64,000 bases of DNA from assembly GCF_001544795.2 (NCBI RefSeq), contig NZ_FCOI02000005.1:252402-316401 (forward strand), read 5' to 3'. Positions 1 to 8,206 of this stretch are shown piece by piece. Made by a program: the position numbers and the translations under genes. The notes under the pieces are model-generated. The model made no database searches, was not told where the DNA came from, and saw only the letters and a program-made list of their open reading frames with translations. The first letter of the stretch is position 1; every line of letters begins with the position of its first letter. Source of the DNA: Caballeronia temeraria (lineage in GTDB: Bacteria; Pseudomonadota; Gammaproteobacteria; Burkholderiales; Burkholderiaceae).

Positions 1-443
1 GAGTCGCGGAAATTGTCGAACATGTGGCGCAGATGGGCGATTTCCTCGTCCGTCGCGCGCTGCGTCGCGAGGCGCGCCGCCATGCTCTCCAGCGCCGCCC
101 ACATATGGATCATCTCGACGATCTCGCGCTTGGTCTTGCGCAAGATATAGACGCCGCGGCGCGGCACCGTGCGCAGAAACCCTTCCTGCTCGAGCAATGT
201 CATGGCCTCGCGGATCGGCGTGCGCGACACGCCGAGCGCTTCGGTCAGCTCTTTCTCGTCGAGACGGATTTCTTCCCGCGAACGATAGATGTCCGCCTCG
301 GCGATCGCCTGCCGCAGTTTCGCGTACGCCTGATCGCGCAGCGAAACCGTGGCGTTGATCGGCTCCAGCGAAAGCGTCAGCCCCGACGGACGGACCTCAG
401 GGCGAACTTCCGGCCTGTCTACGGATTGAGTATCAGATGGCAT
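1..443 (-). CDS. GntR-family (FadR/FCD subfamily) transcriptional regulator, C-terminus cut by window edge
   Basis: Reading the minus strand from the ATG at 443 gives a GntR-type winged helix: a lead-in with SLRDQAYAKLRQAI, then LTEALGVSRTPIREAM (recognition helix region) and FLRTVPRRGVYI (wing). The start of the all-helical FCD ligand domain follows (IVEMIHMWAALESMAARLA). About 147 residues are visible; the rest lies before base 1. Family members bind short palindromes and respond to small organic acids. The start overlaps the end of the small membrane-protein gene at 433-654 by 11 bp, so the two are probably co-transcribed and coupled. Two candidate operators lie upstream (691-721 and 727-742), the second repeated before the PanE-like gene. 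Family assignment is firm; the ligand is unknown. Confidence 0.9.
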   Translation of the reverse strand, partial: MPSDTQSVDRPEVRPEVRPSGLTLSLEPINATVSLRDQAYAKLRQAIAEADIYRSREEIRLDEKELTEALGVSRTPIREAMTLLEQEGFLRTVPRRGVYILRKTKREIVEMIHMWAALESMAARLATQRATDEEIAHLRHMFDNFRD

Positions 444-654
444 TGATGGCTTGATTTCCCAAGTGCGGACGGCCAGCGTCGACACGCTTGCCCGAACCGC
501 CGTTCTGGTCTTCCGCCGCGAGTCCGGCGAAGCGACCGTGATCCTGTGCGCGCTGCAGCATGCTCTGCGGCACCGCCGACGCAATCATAAACGTAACACC
601 CGCACCCACGGCAACCAGCGCGAATCCGACAACAACCAACAGGGCGATGCTCAT
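433..654 (-). CDS. small membrane protein, function unknown
   Basis: A 73-residue product with one strongly hydrophobic N-terminal helix (residues 2-29, ALLVVVGFALVAVGAGVTF core) and a polar glycine- and charge-rich tail. A GGAG ribosome-binding site sits 6 bp before the ATG at 654, the best argument that the gene is real. Its last 11 bases overlap the start of the GntR gene, consistent with a two-gene operon. I recognise no family. It may simply be a leader cistron for the regulator. Confidence 0.5.
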   Translation of the reverse strand: MSIALLVVVGFALVAVGAGVTFMIASAVPQSMLQRAQDHGRFAGLAAEDQNGGSGKRVDAGRPHLGNQAINAI

Positions 655-690
655 CTCAGGCTCCGGTTAAATCACTCAAGAGCCCTCATT

Positions 691-721
691 ATATGTTGCA
701 ACGCAACAGCGCGCAACATAT
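691..721. promoter_or_regulatory. inverted repeat, candidate operator in front of the small-ORF/GntR operon
   Basis: A perfect 9-bp inverted repeat, ATATGTTGC (691-699) and GCAACATAT (713-721), with a 13-bp spacer that contains another GCAAC copy. It lies 37-67 bp upstream of the start at 654, where a promoter is expected. It is a plausible regulator site, but the binding protein is unknown. Confidence 0.5.
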
Positions 722-726
722 TTTGC

Positions 727-742
727 ATCTTGTATATCAGAA
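727..742. promoter_or_regulatory. 16-bp element shared with the PanE-like gene promoter (copy 1)
   Basis: ATCTTGTATATCAGAA at 727-742 is an exact 16-bp match, in inverse orientation, to 1816-1831. It is A/T-rich in a GC-rich region and its TTGTATA core resembles sites of FCD-type GntR regulators. One copy precedes the regulator operon and the other the reductase gene, the expected pattern for an autoregulated local regulator. Confidence 0.65.
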
Positions 743-768
743 ACAACGCTGGTGCCTTCGTCTGCAGT

Positions 769-1782
769 TTAGGCGGCTTTTTGAGATTGCGGGAGCGGCA
801 GCGCCTTCGCCGTGCCCTGGTTCACGCCCTCGCGCAGTTTGATCAATGCGAGAACCGCATCGAGCATCGGCGTTTCGACATGCACCAGACGGCCGATTTC
901 CTGCACGACGGTCATCAGCGGATCGATTTCCATCGGGCGTCCGGCTTCGCAGTCCATCAGCATCGACGTCTTGTGCGCGCCGACCGCGCCCGCGCCGTTG
1001 ATGCGCCGCTCCACGTCGACGCGGAAGTTCACGCCGATCTTGTCGCCGATCGCCTTCGCCTCCAGCATCATCGCCTTCGAGAGCGCCCGCGTGCCGGGGT
1101 CGCTCGTCAGCACGTCGAGCGTCGCGCCGGTGAGCGCGCTGATGGGGTTAAAGCACAGATTGCCCCAGAGCTTCAGCCAGATTTCGTCGCGGATGTTGTC
1201 GCGCATCGGCGCTTCCATGTCCGCCTTCGCCATCATGTCGTGCAGCGCCTGCAGACGCGGCGTGATCTCGCCGCTCGGCTCGCCGATCGGGAATTTCTTG
1301 CCGTAGTGATGCTCGATGACGCCCGGCTCCGCGATCTCCGCCGCCGGCAGCAGCACGCAGCCGATCGCGCGCTCCGGACCGAACACGTCCCACTGGCGAC
1401 CGCCCGGATCGACGCTTTGCAGCTTCGTGCCTTCGAGCTCACCGCCGTGCTTGTAGAAGTACCAGTAAGGCAGACCGTTCACTGCCGTGACGATGGCCGT
1501 TTCCGGGCCGAGCAGCGGCGGAATCAGATCGACGACGCCAGGAATCGAATGCGCCTTCAACGCGATGATCACGTAATCCTGCGGGCCGAGTTCGGCGGGA
1601 TTGTTCGTGCAGCGCACCTTGACCGTGTGCTCCTCGCCGTCGATCCGAAGCTTGACGCCGTTCGCCTGCATCGCCGCGAGATGCGGCCCGCGCGCGACGA
1701 AACTGACGTCCGCACCGGCGCGGGCCAGTTGCGCACCCATATAGCCGCCGATCGCGCCGGCGCCGTACACGCAGATTTTCAT
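769..1782 (-). CDS. 2-dehydropantoate 2-reductase-family protein (PanE/ApbA)
   Basis: A 337-residue NADP-dependent reductase of the ketopantoate reductase family, which reduces 2-dehydropantoate to pantoate in coenzyme A synthesis. The N-terminal Rossmann motif GAGAIGGYMGAQLARAG (from residue 6) and the C-terminal helical domain KLWGNLCFNPISALTG with the conserved Lys/Asn pair are present. The start at 1782 is chosen because AGGAG lies 9 bp upstream; the longer open frame to 2007 would read through the promoter. The 16-bp element at 1816-1831 is just upstream, so the GntR regulator at the window start may control it. Burkholderiaceae carry several paralogues, and a role on another 2-oxo acid is as likely as pantothenate synthesis. 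Confidence 0.85.
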   Translation of the reverse strand: MKICVYGAGAIGGYMGAQLARAGADVSFVARGPHLAAMQANGVKLRIDGEEHTVKVRCTNNPAELGPQDYVIIALKAHSIPGVVDLIPPLLGPETAIVTAVNGLPYWYFYKHGGELEGTKLQSVDPGGRQWDVFGPERAIGCVLLPAAEIAEPGVIEHHYGKKFPIGEPSGEITPRLQALHDMMAKADMEAPMRDNIRDEIWLKLWGNLCFNPISALTGATLDVLTSDPGTRALSKAMMLEAKAIGDKIGVNFRVDVERRINGAGAVGAHKTSMLMDCEAGRPMEIDPLMTVVQEIGRLVHVETPMLDAVLALIKLREGVNQGTAKALPLPQSQKAA

Positions 1783-1815
1783 GGTTCGTCTCCTGAGGGT
1801 TATCGCGTTATAGCC

Positions 1816-1831
1816 TTCTGATATACAAGAT
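1816..1831. promoter_or_regulatory. 16-bp element shared with the GntR operon promoter (copy 2)
   Basis: TTCTGATATACAAGAT at 1816-1831 is the exact reverse complement of 727-742. It ends 34 bp before the reductase start codon, where a repressor would block transcription. Confidence 0.65.
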
Positions 1832-1943
1832 ACTACATTCCGAGTGCAGACAGGACAAGGCGAATCGTGCGCTTGCGGACGAGCGAAAACCCGCATGCGC
1901 GAAAGGCACCGCGGGTTTCGGATGTCGAAAGGAAGGGTTTGGG

Positions 1944-2879
1944 TCAGGCTTCGACAGCCTGACCCGAGATCAGAGTATGCGACGAGGACGAAACGATGTG
2001 TGACCACACGCTCGCCGCGCTCGCGCGCAATGCGCGGTTCTTGCGCCGCACGAGCATGATCGTGCGCGAGGTCTCCGGCACGAGCGGGATGAAACGCGCC
2101 TGTGCCGTCTCGCAGGCGATGCGCACATGCATCGGCAGGATGCCGACGCCGAGGCCCGACGCCGCCATGCGCGCGACCGCGGCGGCTTGCGTCAGTTTCT
2201 GGCGCACGGCGCCGCTTACGCCGTGCAGCGCGAGCGCGGCCTCGATGGCGCCGAGACTGCCGGTGTCGTCGTCGAGAAGGAGAAGCGGCGTGCCGCGCAA
2301 CTGATGCCAGTCGATGCGCGCCGCCGCGCCCAGCCGATGCGACGCGCCGACGACGGCCGCGAAACCATCGGCGAAAAGCGGCTCAGCGGCAAGTTCGTCG
2401 AGATTCTCGGGCGCGACGACGACGCCCAGCTCCGCCTCGCCCGAACGCACGAGTTGCAGCACGGCGTTCTGCGGCCGGTCCATCACGACGACCGTGATAT
2501 CCGGCAGACGCTCGCGGCACGCGGCGAGCATCGCCGGCAGCACGCTCGCCGTGAGACCGCAACTGCTCGCGAGATTCACGACGCCCGGCTCGCCGCCCTC
2601 CTGCGCGCGCGGCCGCAACGTCGCCTCCAGTTCCTCGACGAGCGGTGCGATGCGCGCGAGCAGCTTGCGGCCGGTGTCGGTGAGCGCGACCTGGCGCGTG
2701 GTGCGATCGAAGAGCCGCAGCGCGATTTCGTCTTCGAGTTCGCGGATGCTGCGGCTGACCGCCGATTGTGTGATGCCGAAGTCGTCGCCCGCGCGCGTGA
2801 AGCTGCGATGCCGCGCGAGGGTGACGAACAACCTCAGTTGATGCAGCGATACGCTCAACGATCGCGCGTCGTCTTTCAT
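1944..2879 (-). CDS. LysR-family transcriptional regulator
   Basis: A 311-residue LysR regulator. The N-terminal winged helix runs from about residue 11 (SLHQLRLFVTLARHRSFTRAG, then ITQSAVSRSIRELE, LFDRTTRQVALTDTG). The substrate-binding domain follows from about residue 95. The ATG at 2879 overlaps the stop of the antiporter gene by 4 bp (ATGA), so it is translationally coupled to that transporter and probably regulates it or responds to its substrate. The longer open frame to 3197 runs inside the antiporter and is rejected. The inducer is unknown. Confidence 0.9.
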   Translation of the reverse strand: MKDDARSLSVSLHQLRLFVTLARHRSFTRAGDDFGITQSAVSRSIRELEDEIALRLFDRTTRQVALTDTGRKLLARIAPLVEELEATLRPRAQEGGEPGVVNLASSCGLTASVLPAMLAACRERLPDITVVVMDRPQNAVLQLVRSGEAELGVVVAPENLDELAAEPLFADGFAAVVGASHRLGAAARIDWHQLRGTPLLLLDDDTGSLGAIEAALALHGVSGAVRQKLTQAAAVARMAASGLGVGILPMHVRIACETAQARFIPLVPETSRTIMLVRRKNRALRASAASVWSHIVSSSSHTLISGQAVEA

Positions 2880-4207
2880 TGAATCGAGCCGGTCCGCAGC
2901 GACGCGTTGATCGACGACGTTTCGCTCGATGCTTCCTCGAGCGTGTTTTCGATCCAGCGCTTTCTCATCGGCGCGAGCACGAACTTGGCGCACAGTCCCG
3001 CCGCGATCGACGTCACCGCTGCCGTGATGAACACCGCGTTCCACGAACCGATCGACGCGAGCACCGAGGCGAGCGGCACCAGCATCGACGCCGTGCCTTT
3101 CGCCGTGTACAGCGTGCCCGCGTTGGCCGCGGCGTACTTGCTGCCGAAGGTATCGGCGCAGGTCGCCGGGAAGATCGAGAAGATCTCGCCCCAGCACAGG
3201 AAGGTCATCGCCGCGAACAGCATGAAGAGATACGGGTTGTGGCCGAACTCCATCAGCCCGAGCAGCGCGACGCCTTCACCCAGAAAGATGATGAACATCG
3301 TGTTCTCGCGGCCGATCTTGTCGGAGATGAAGCCGCACAGCGGTCGCGTGAAGCCGTTGCACAGATTGTCGATCGAGAGCGTCATCGCGAGCAGCGGCAG
3401 CGTCACGCCGAGCAGGTTCACCGGCATCTTCGCGAATCCGTATTCCTTGGCGATCGGCCCGAACTGCGCGGTCGCGATCACGCCGCCCGCCGCGACGAAC
3501 ACGAACATCAGATACAGCACCCAGAAGAGCGGCGAGCGCACCATCTGTCCTGTCGTGTAGTCGATCTTCGTCGACACGATGCGTTTGGCCGGCACGATGC
3601 CCTTCGGCGGATTCGGGCGCACCAGCATCAACGCGAGCACGAAGATGCACACGCCCTGCAGGATGCCGAAGAACATGAACGCGTGCTCGTAGCCCGAGCT
3701 CTGGATCATGTTGGAAATCGGAATCACGGTGACGGCCGCGCCCGCGCCAAAGCCCGCCGCGGTCAGGCCCGCCGCGAGACCGCGCTTGTCCGGGAACCAC
3801 TTGAGCGCCGTGCCGACGCAGGTGCCGTACACGCAACCGGCGCCCACCCCCGCGACCACGGCCGCGATGTACAGATGGACGAGGCTCGTCGCGTGGGCAT
3901 CGATGATCCAGCCGAGCGCCGCGCAGATCGAACCGCCGATGACGACCGGCCGCGGCCCGAATTTATCGACGAGCCAGCCTTCGACAGGCACGAGCCACGT
4001 TTCGGTGACGATGAAGATGGTGAAAGCCGTTTGAATCGCCGCCTGGCCCCAATGGTGTTTTGCATCCATCGGAACGACGAAAAGGGTCCATGCGTACTGC
4101 AGGTTGGCGACCAGCCCCATGCATAGGATGCCGATCGTGAGCTGGAACCATCTGTTGTGGTGACGCCCGTGCGATTGCCCGGACACAACCGTGTCTGCGC
4201 TTGCCAT
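2876..4207 (-). CDS. MFS transporter of the oxalate/formate antiporter (OxlT-like) type
   Basis: A 443-residue inner-membrane protein with about 12 hydrophobic segments. It matches the oxalate:formate antiporter branch of the major facilitator superfamily: an N-terminal NRWFQLTIGILCMGLVANLQYAWTLFV-type start, TWLVPVEGWLVDKFGPR in the loop after TM2, and GEIFSIFPATCADTFGSKYA late in the protein. Family members import oxalate or related dicarboxylates. No formyl-CoA transferase or oxalyl-CoA decarboxylase gene lies nearby, so the substrate is inferred. It is followed with a 4-bp overlap by a LysR gene. Confidence 0.85.
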   Translation of the reverse strand: MASADTVVSGQSHGRHHNRWFQLTIGILCMGLVANLQYAWTLFVVPMDAKHHWGQAAIQTAFTIFIVTETWLVPVEGWLVDKFGPRPVVIGGSICAALGWIIDAHATSLVHLYIAAVVAGVGAGCVYGTCVGTALKWFPDKRGLAAGLTAAGFGAGAAVTVIPISNMIQSSGYEHAFMFFGILQGVCIFVLALMLVRPNPPKGIVPAKRIVSTKIDYTTGQMVRSPLFWVLYLMFVFVAAGGVIATAQFGPIAKEYGFAKMPVNLLGVTLPLLAMTLSIDNLCNGFTRPLCGFISDKIGRENTMFIIFLGEGVALLGLMEFGHNPYLFMLFAAMTFLCWGEIFSIFPATCADTFGSKYAAANAGTLYTAKGTASMLVPLASVLASIGSWNAVFITAAVTSIAAGLCAKFVLAPMRKRWIENTLEEASSETSSINASLRTGSIQ

Positions 4208-4684
4208 GTCTGTCTCCGTTATGTTTTCCAGCGCTCGTGCGGCGCTTGGTGTGCTGCGAGAAACCGGCGCGGTGCGTCGGCGGCGAGCGGTCGGTCAGGG
4301 GAAATGCTCGCTCCGGGCGGCATGGGCTTGAGGCCGCCGGTCGCGGGTATTGCGCATGTCGCGCGTTTTGAAGTGGGCGATCGATTCGCACATCTGGCAA
4401 GCATCCGCTTCAGGCGATCGAAGAATCATGTCAAGCGATTCCCAATAGAGTCCGGATGGTTGATGCGGCCTTTGCAGGCTTCGTGTGCTGCGAGATGCGT
4501 GCTCGTGATGCTACGCGAAATGCTGACCGATGCCTGGGGTTTAGCATGGCCGTTCGTGCCTTCCGCGACTGTCCGCCTTACAACTTTTGGGGACGTGAAA
4601 GCATCGTGGGGGAGAAAAACGATTAAGGAAAGTTAGAAAAAATTATTGTATAAATTAGCAATCGTTAATGGATGAGGGATTGCC
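4208..4684. other. intergenic region between the antiporter operon and a second LysR gene
   Basis: This 477-bp stretch separates divergent genes and should contain the antiporter promoter and the LysR promoter. The last 60 bases are strongly A/T-rich. A TTA-N8-TAA motif at about 4656-4669 has the T-N11-A form of LysR sites and may serve autoregulation. I see no convincing gene; the open frame at 4157-4636 has no family resemblance and overlaps the antiporter start. Confidence 0.4.
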
Positions 4685-5632
4685 GTGCTGCGTAACGCCA
4701 CCCTGCGCCAACTGAAGATCTTCGAAACCGTGGCCCGGCGGCTGAGTTTTTCTCGCGCCGCCGAAGAGCTTTACCTCACCCAGCCCGCGGTTTCGACGCA
4801 GGTGAAGCAACTGGAGGAGCACGCCGGCTTGCCGCTTTTCGAGCAGTTGGGCAAGAAAATCTACCTCACGCCGGCCGGAAATGAAATGCTTCACTACAGC
4901 CGGGCGATTCTCGAGCAGTTTCGAGAAGCCGACGATGCGATGGCGCGGCTCAAGGGCATCGCGGGCGGAACGCTCAACGTCGCGGTGATCAGCGCGGGCG
5001 ATTATTTTTTCCCGCGTCTGCTCGCCGCATTCACGCAGCGCAACACCGATGTCCGGCTCAATCTCGCGGTACACAACCGCGAAGAACTGCTGCATCAACT
5101 GTCGGACAATCTCACCGATCTCGCCGTGATGGTCCGGCCGCCGCGCGATATGGACACGGTGAACGTCTCTTTTGCACCGCATCCGTACGTGATCGTCGCG
5201 CCGCCGGATCATCCGCTCGTCGGACGCAGGAACATGCCGCTCGAAGCACTGGCCGAGGAGCCGTTCATCGTCCGCGAGCGCGGCTCGGACACGTGGAATT
5301 CGATGGAAGAAGGATTCGGCGGCCGGCTTCCGAACCTGAACGTGTCGATGGAGATCACCAGCACCGAGACGATCAAGCAGGCGGTGATCGCCGGAATGGG
5401 TGTGAGCTTTCTGTCCGCCCACACGATCAGCATGGAGCTGCAGGTCGGCAAACTGGCCGTGCTCGACATCGAAGGCTTTCCGGTGATGCTCAACTGGTTC
5501 GTCGTGCACCGGAACAACAAGCGGCTGCCGCCCGTGGCGCTCGCGTTCAAGCAGTTCTTGATCGAGGAAGGCGCGGCGCAGATCGAAGCGATCACGCAAA
5601 TCGTCGCGAAGACCGGCAAACCCAACGCATAA
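4685..5632 (+). CDS. LysR-family transcriptional regulator (CbbR/RbcR-like branch)
   Basis: A 315-residue LysR regulator starting at GTG 4685, preceded by a GAGGGA ribosome-binding site. The DNA-binding domain (LRQLKIFETVARRLSFSRAA, LTQPAVSTQVKQLE, PLFEQLGKKIYLTPAG) and the substrate domain (GTLNVAVISAGDYFFPRLLAAF) resemble the CbbR group. No Calvin-cycle genes are near, so it should not be named cbbR. Its neighbours are an unknown small gene and an aldehyde dehydrogenase, and its target is not evident. A TTA-N8-TAA motif precedes it. Confidence 0.9.
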   Translation: MLRNATLRQLKIFETVARRLSFSRAAEELYLTQPAVSTQVKQLEEHAGLPLFEQLGKKIYLTPAGNEMLHYSRAILEQFREADDAMARLKGIAGGTLNVAVISAGDYFFPRLLAAFTQRNTDVRLNLAVHNREELLHQLSDNLTDLAVMVRPPRDMDTVNVSFAPHPYVIVAPPDHPLVGRRNMPLEALAEEPFIVRERGSDTWNSMEEGFGGRLPNLNVSMEITSTETIKQAVIAGMGVSFLSAHTISMELQVGKLAVLDIEGFPVMLNWFVVHRNNKRLPPVALAFKQFLIEEGAAQIEAITQIVAKTGKPNA

Positions 5633-5729
5633 TGTTTACTGAATAGATAAGCGAAAAAAGTTTAACTGTCGTATATGGATCGACTTTCCTATCCTGCATT
5701 CAAGCCCCACGGCCATACAGGAGACGATC

Positions 5730-6068
5730 ATGATCCACGCAAAGCACGACGAAGACCGCGAAGTTCAGGCGCAAGTCTGCGCGTTCAATACCGCTTTCGA
5801 AGAACTCGACCTGATGTTCCGTTGGGATGCGCAAACCTATCGCTCGCTGGCATCGGCGGATAGCGATTACGGGAAGATTGCGCAGTACATCGGAACCCAT
5901 TCTCCGCATCTTTTGAAGGCATACAGCGCGGAGTTTCTCTGCCAGGCGATCGTCGAGCGCAAGAATTCGACGATCGAAGCCTGCCGGCAAAACACGGTTC
6001 AATATGAAGACAGCACGCAGCGAGCGCGGCTTTGGCGGGCGCGCAACGAGGAAACGGCGCGCGTCTGA
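5730..6068 (+). CDS. hypothetical protein, 112 residues
   Basis: A short, soluble, mixed-charge protein beginning MIHAKHDEDREVQAQV. It has no signal peptide, membrane segment or motif I recognise. A GGAGACGATC Shine-Dalgarno arrangement precedes the ATG, codon use is typical of the genome, and a strong intrinsic terminator follows at 6088-6124. These three points support a real monocistronic gene. The FNTAFEELDLMFRWD segment hints at a small helical protein. Confidence 0.7.
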   Translation: MIHAKHDEDREVQAQVCAFNTAFEELDLMFRWDAQTYRSLASADSDYGKIAQYIGTHSPHLLKAYSAEFLCQAIVERKNSTIEACRQNTVQYEDSTQRARLWRARNEETARV

Positions 6069-6087
6069 CAGTTCCTTCTCATATATA

Positions 6088-6124
6088 GGGCGGTCCGATC
6101 AGACGGACCGCCCTTTTCTTTTTG
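6088..6124 (+). terminator. rho-independent terminator for the 112-residue hypothetical gene
   Basis: A 10-bp perfect stem GGGCGGTCCG / CGGACCGCCC with a 6-base loop is followed by TTTTCTTTTT. It lies 20 bp after the stop codon at 6068. Confidence 0.9.
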
Positions 6125-6127
6125 CTT

Positions 6128-6149
6128 GCGCCGCGGTTGCCCGCGGCGC
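6128..6149 (-). terminator. hairpin at the end of the aldehyde dehydrogenase gene
   Basis: A 9-bp perfect stem GCGCCGCGG / CCGCGGCGC with a TTGC loop lies 10 bp beyond the dehydrogenase stop. There is no T-run on the minus strand, so its terminator role is tentative. Confidence 0.45.
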
Positions 6150-6158
6150 GCATGCGAC

Positions 6159-7610
6159 TCAGGGCGTCAGCGCGACCCAGACCGCCTTCGGCTCGGTGAA
6201 ATTCTCGATGGCGACATCGCCATGTTCGCGGCCGAAGCCCGAATCGCCGCCGCCGCCCCACGGCAGACGCACATCGGTGAAGCCGTAGGTATTGACCCAG
6301 ACCGTGCCCGCCTTCAGTTCCGCCGCCATGCGATGCACGCGGCCGATATCCGCGCTCCACACGCCCGCGGCGAGACTGTACGCGGTGCCGTTGGCGATGC
6401 GCAGCGCGTCGGCTTCATCGTCGAAGGGAATCACGCTCGCCACCGGCCCGAAGATTTCCTCCTGCGAGATGCGCATCTCATGTTCGACGTTCGCGAACAC
6501 CGTTGGCTCGACGAAATAGCCGCGCTCGCCGGAACGCTTTCCGCCCGTCACGAGCGACGCGCCCTCGCCTCTGCCGATGTCCACGTAGTCCAGCACGCTT
6601 TTCATCTGCTTCGCGGAAATGAGCGGGCCCATATTGGTTTCGCGTCTGGACGGGTCGCCGAGCTTGATCGTCTGCGCGCGCTGGGCAAGGCGTTCGACAA
6701 CTTCGTCATAGACCGCGCGCTGGGCGAGAATGCGCGAGCCGGCCGAGCAGACCTGACCGGCGTTGAAGAAGATGCCCGATGCGGCCGCGCGCACGGCGCC
6801 GTCGATGTTCGCGTCCGCGAAAATCACGTTGGCGGACTTGCCGCCGAGTTCGAGCGTCACGCGCTTGAAGTTGCCCGCCGCGCCCTGCAGGATGCCGCGG
6901 CCGACGGACGGCGAACCGGTAAACGTCACCTTGTCGACGCCCGGATGCGCGACGAGCGAGTCGCCGACGACCGAACCCTTGCCGGTCACGATGTTCAGCA
7001 CGCCCGGCGGCACGCCTGCTTCGAGCGCGAGCCGCCCGACCATCAGCGCGGAGAGCGGCGTGATTTCGGCCGGCTTCACAATCAGCGTGCAGCCGCAGGC
7101 GAGCGCGGGCGCGATCTTCCACATGCCGATCATCAGCGGAAAATTCCACGGAACGATCGCCGCGACGACGCCGACCGGCTCGCGCACGGTGTAAGTCAGC
7201 GCGTCCGGGCGCGCGGGCACCACCTGTCCGTTGATCTTGTCGCACCAGCCGGCGTAGTACGCAAGCGTATCGATGGCGGCGGGCACGTCCTGGCGCTGGA
7301 CGCCGGAAATCGGCTTACCGGCGTCGAGACTTTCGAGCGCGGCAAGTTCTTCCTGATTTTCGCGCAGCAGATCGGCAAGTTTCATCAGGATTCGGCCGCG
7401 CTCCGCGGCACGGATCGCGTTCCACGGCTTCAGCGCGGCGCGTGCCGCCTGCACGGCCCGGTCGACATCGGCGGAGGTGCCCTGCGCCACGTAGGCGATA
7501 GGGTTTTCGTTCGACGGGTCGAGGTTCGTCGAATACTCGCCTCCGCTCGGCGGGACAAACTCGCCGTTGATCAGCAATTCGTAGCGCTTCAAGTCCGCGG
7601 TGCTTTCCAT
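6159..7610 (-). CDS. NAD(P)-dependent aldehyde dehydrogenase
   Basis: A 483-residue member of the ALDH superfamily that oxidises an aldehyde to the acid in the cytoplasm. Visible hallmarks are PWNFPLMIGMWKIAPALACG (coenzyme site), VTFTGSPSVGRGI, LELGGKSANVIF with the general-base Glu, and FFNAGQVCSAGSR with the catalytic Cys. The C-terminal half holds EEIFGPVASV. Two in-frame ATGs exist; the one at 7610 is chosen because GGAG lies 6 bp upstream, whereas 7622 has no site. It resembles betaine-aldehyde or phenylacetaldehyde-type enzymes, but the substrate cannot be told from sequence. Confidence 0.92.
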   Translation of the reverse strand: MESTADLKRYELLINGEFVPPSGGEYSTNLDPSNENPIAYVAQGTSADVDRAVQAARAALKPWNAIRAAERGRILMKLADLLRENQEELAALESLDAGKPISGVQRQDVPAAIDTLAYYAGWCDKINGQVVPARPDALTYTVREPVGVVAAIVPWNFPLMIGMWKIAPALACGCTLIVKPAEITPLSALMVGRLALEAGVPPGVLNIVTGKGSVVGDSLVAHPGVDKVTFTGSPSVGRGILQGAAGNFKRVTLELGGKSANVIFADANIDGAVRAAASGIFFNAGQVCSAGSRILAQRAVYDEVVERLAQRAQTIKLGDPSRRETNMGPLISAKQMKSVLDYVDIGRGEGASLVTGGKRSGERGYFVEPTVFANVEHEMRISQEEIFGPVASVIPFDDEADALRIANGTAYSLAAGVWSADIGRVHRMAAELKAGTVWVNTYGFTDVRLPWGGGGDSGFGREHGDVAIENFTEPKAVWVALTP

Positions 7611-7796
7611 GTCTCGCTCCATGTGCTTTTAAGAATCACTTCATGTTGCGGGAGAAAAAGCATCAATGAAAGCAAAACATTTTTATTGTTTATATAGAGC
7701 GGAATGTATGGACGGATATAGCGTGCTGGACATCATGCGCGGGGATCGGGCTGGCCGGGCAATTGCCGATTCGGCGTCGCCGCGATTTCTTTCGCT

Positions 7797-8072
7797 TTAC
7801 TTAGTATCCGGCGAGCATTCGCCGCGCAGGAGAGCCCATTCTTCGCACTGTCGTCCATTGGGGAAACGGCAGATGCCGATTTGGCCTTGAGGCGAATCGA
7901 CGATCTGCAACGTCCCGCCACGCTGGATGCAGCTGACAGATGCCGGGTTGGCCAATCCCGCCCGCTGCGGGACCGGCTTGTCCTGCGCCTCGGACGTGCA
8001 CGACGACAAACACAACGCGAATCCGGCAGCGATAGTCAAACCGGCAAGCACGGTAGCGAAGGTTCGCTTCAT
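7797..8072 (-). CDS. small DUF333-type lipoprotein
   Basis: A 91-residue secreted lipoprotein: a lysine/arginine N-terminus, hydrophobic core, and lipobox LSSC giving an acylated Cys near residue 25. The mature part contains ANPASVSCIQRGGTLQI and GQIGICRFPNGRQCEEWALLRGEC. This matches the DUF333 pattern of small periplasmic proteins with paired cysteines, function unknown. The start at 8072 replaces a longer frame to 8189 because it begins a proper signal peptide. Four cysteines in the mature part suggest disulfides. Confidence 0.82.
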   Translation of the reverse strand: MKRTFATVLAGLTIAAGFALCLSSCTSEAQDKPVPQRAGLANPASVSCIQRGGTLQIVDSPQGQIGICRFPNGRQCEEWALLRGECSPDTK

Positions 8073-8133
8073 CTCGATATTCCTGTAGCGTTGAACAGTT
8101 TGGCCTTTCGGCATTGGGCGAGTCGGCCTACCG

Positions 8134-8164
8134 GGCATGACCGCCATCGTGAGCCGGTCATGCC
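8134..8164 (-). terminator. hairpin downstream of the OmpA-domain lipoprotein gene
   Basis: A perfect 10-bp stem, GGCATGACCG / CGGTCATGCC, with an 11-base loop lies between two minus-strand lipoprotein genes. It has no T-run on the minus strand. Confidence 0.45.
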
Positions 8165-8206
8165 TTTTCCGGAGCGCGTGTTCGCGCACCCCACTTTTTG
8201 CAACGA

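Noticed and set aside
24-446. 140-codon plus-strand open frame at the window start
   Set aside because: It is antisense to the clearly recognisable GntR regulator and has an Arg/His-rich composition typical of shadow frames in GC-rich DNA.
4157-4636. 159-codon plus-strand frame upstream of the second LysR gene
   Set aside because: It overlaps the antiporter start, has no ribosome-binding site and no recognisable domain.
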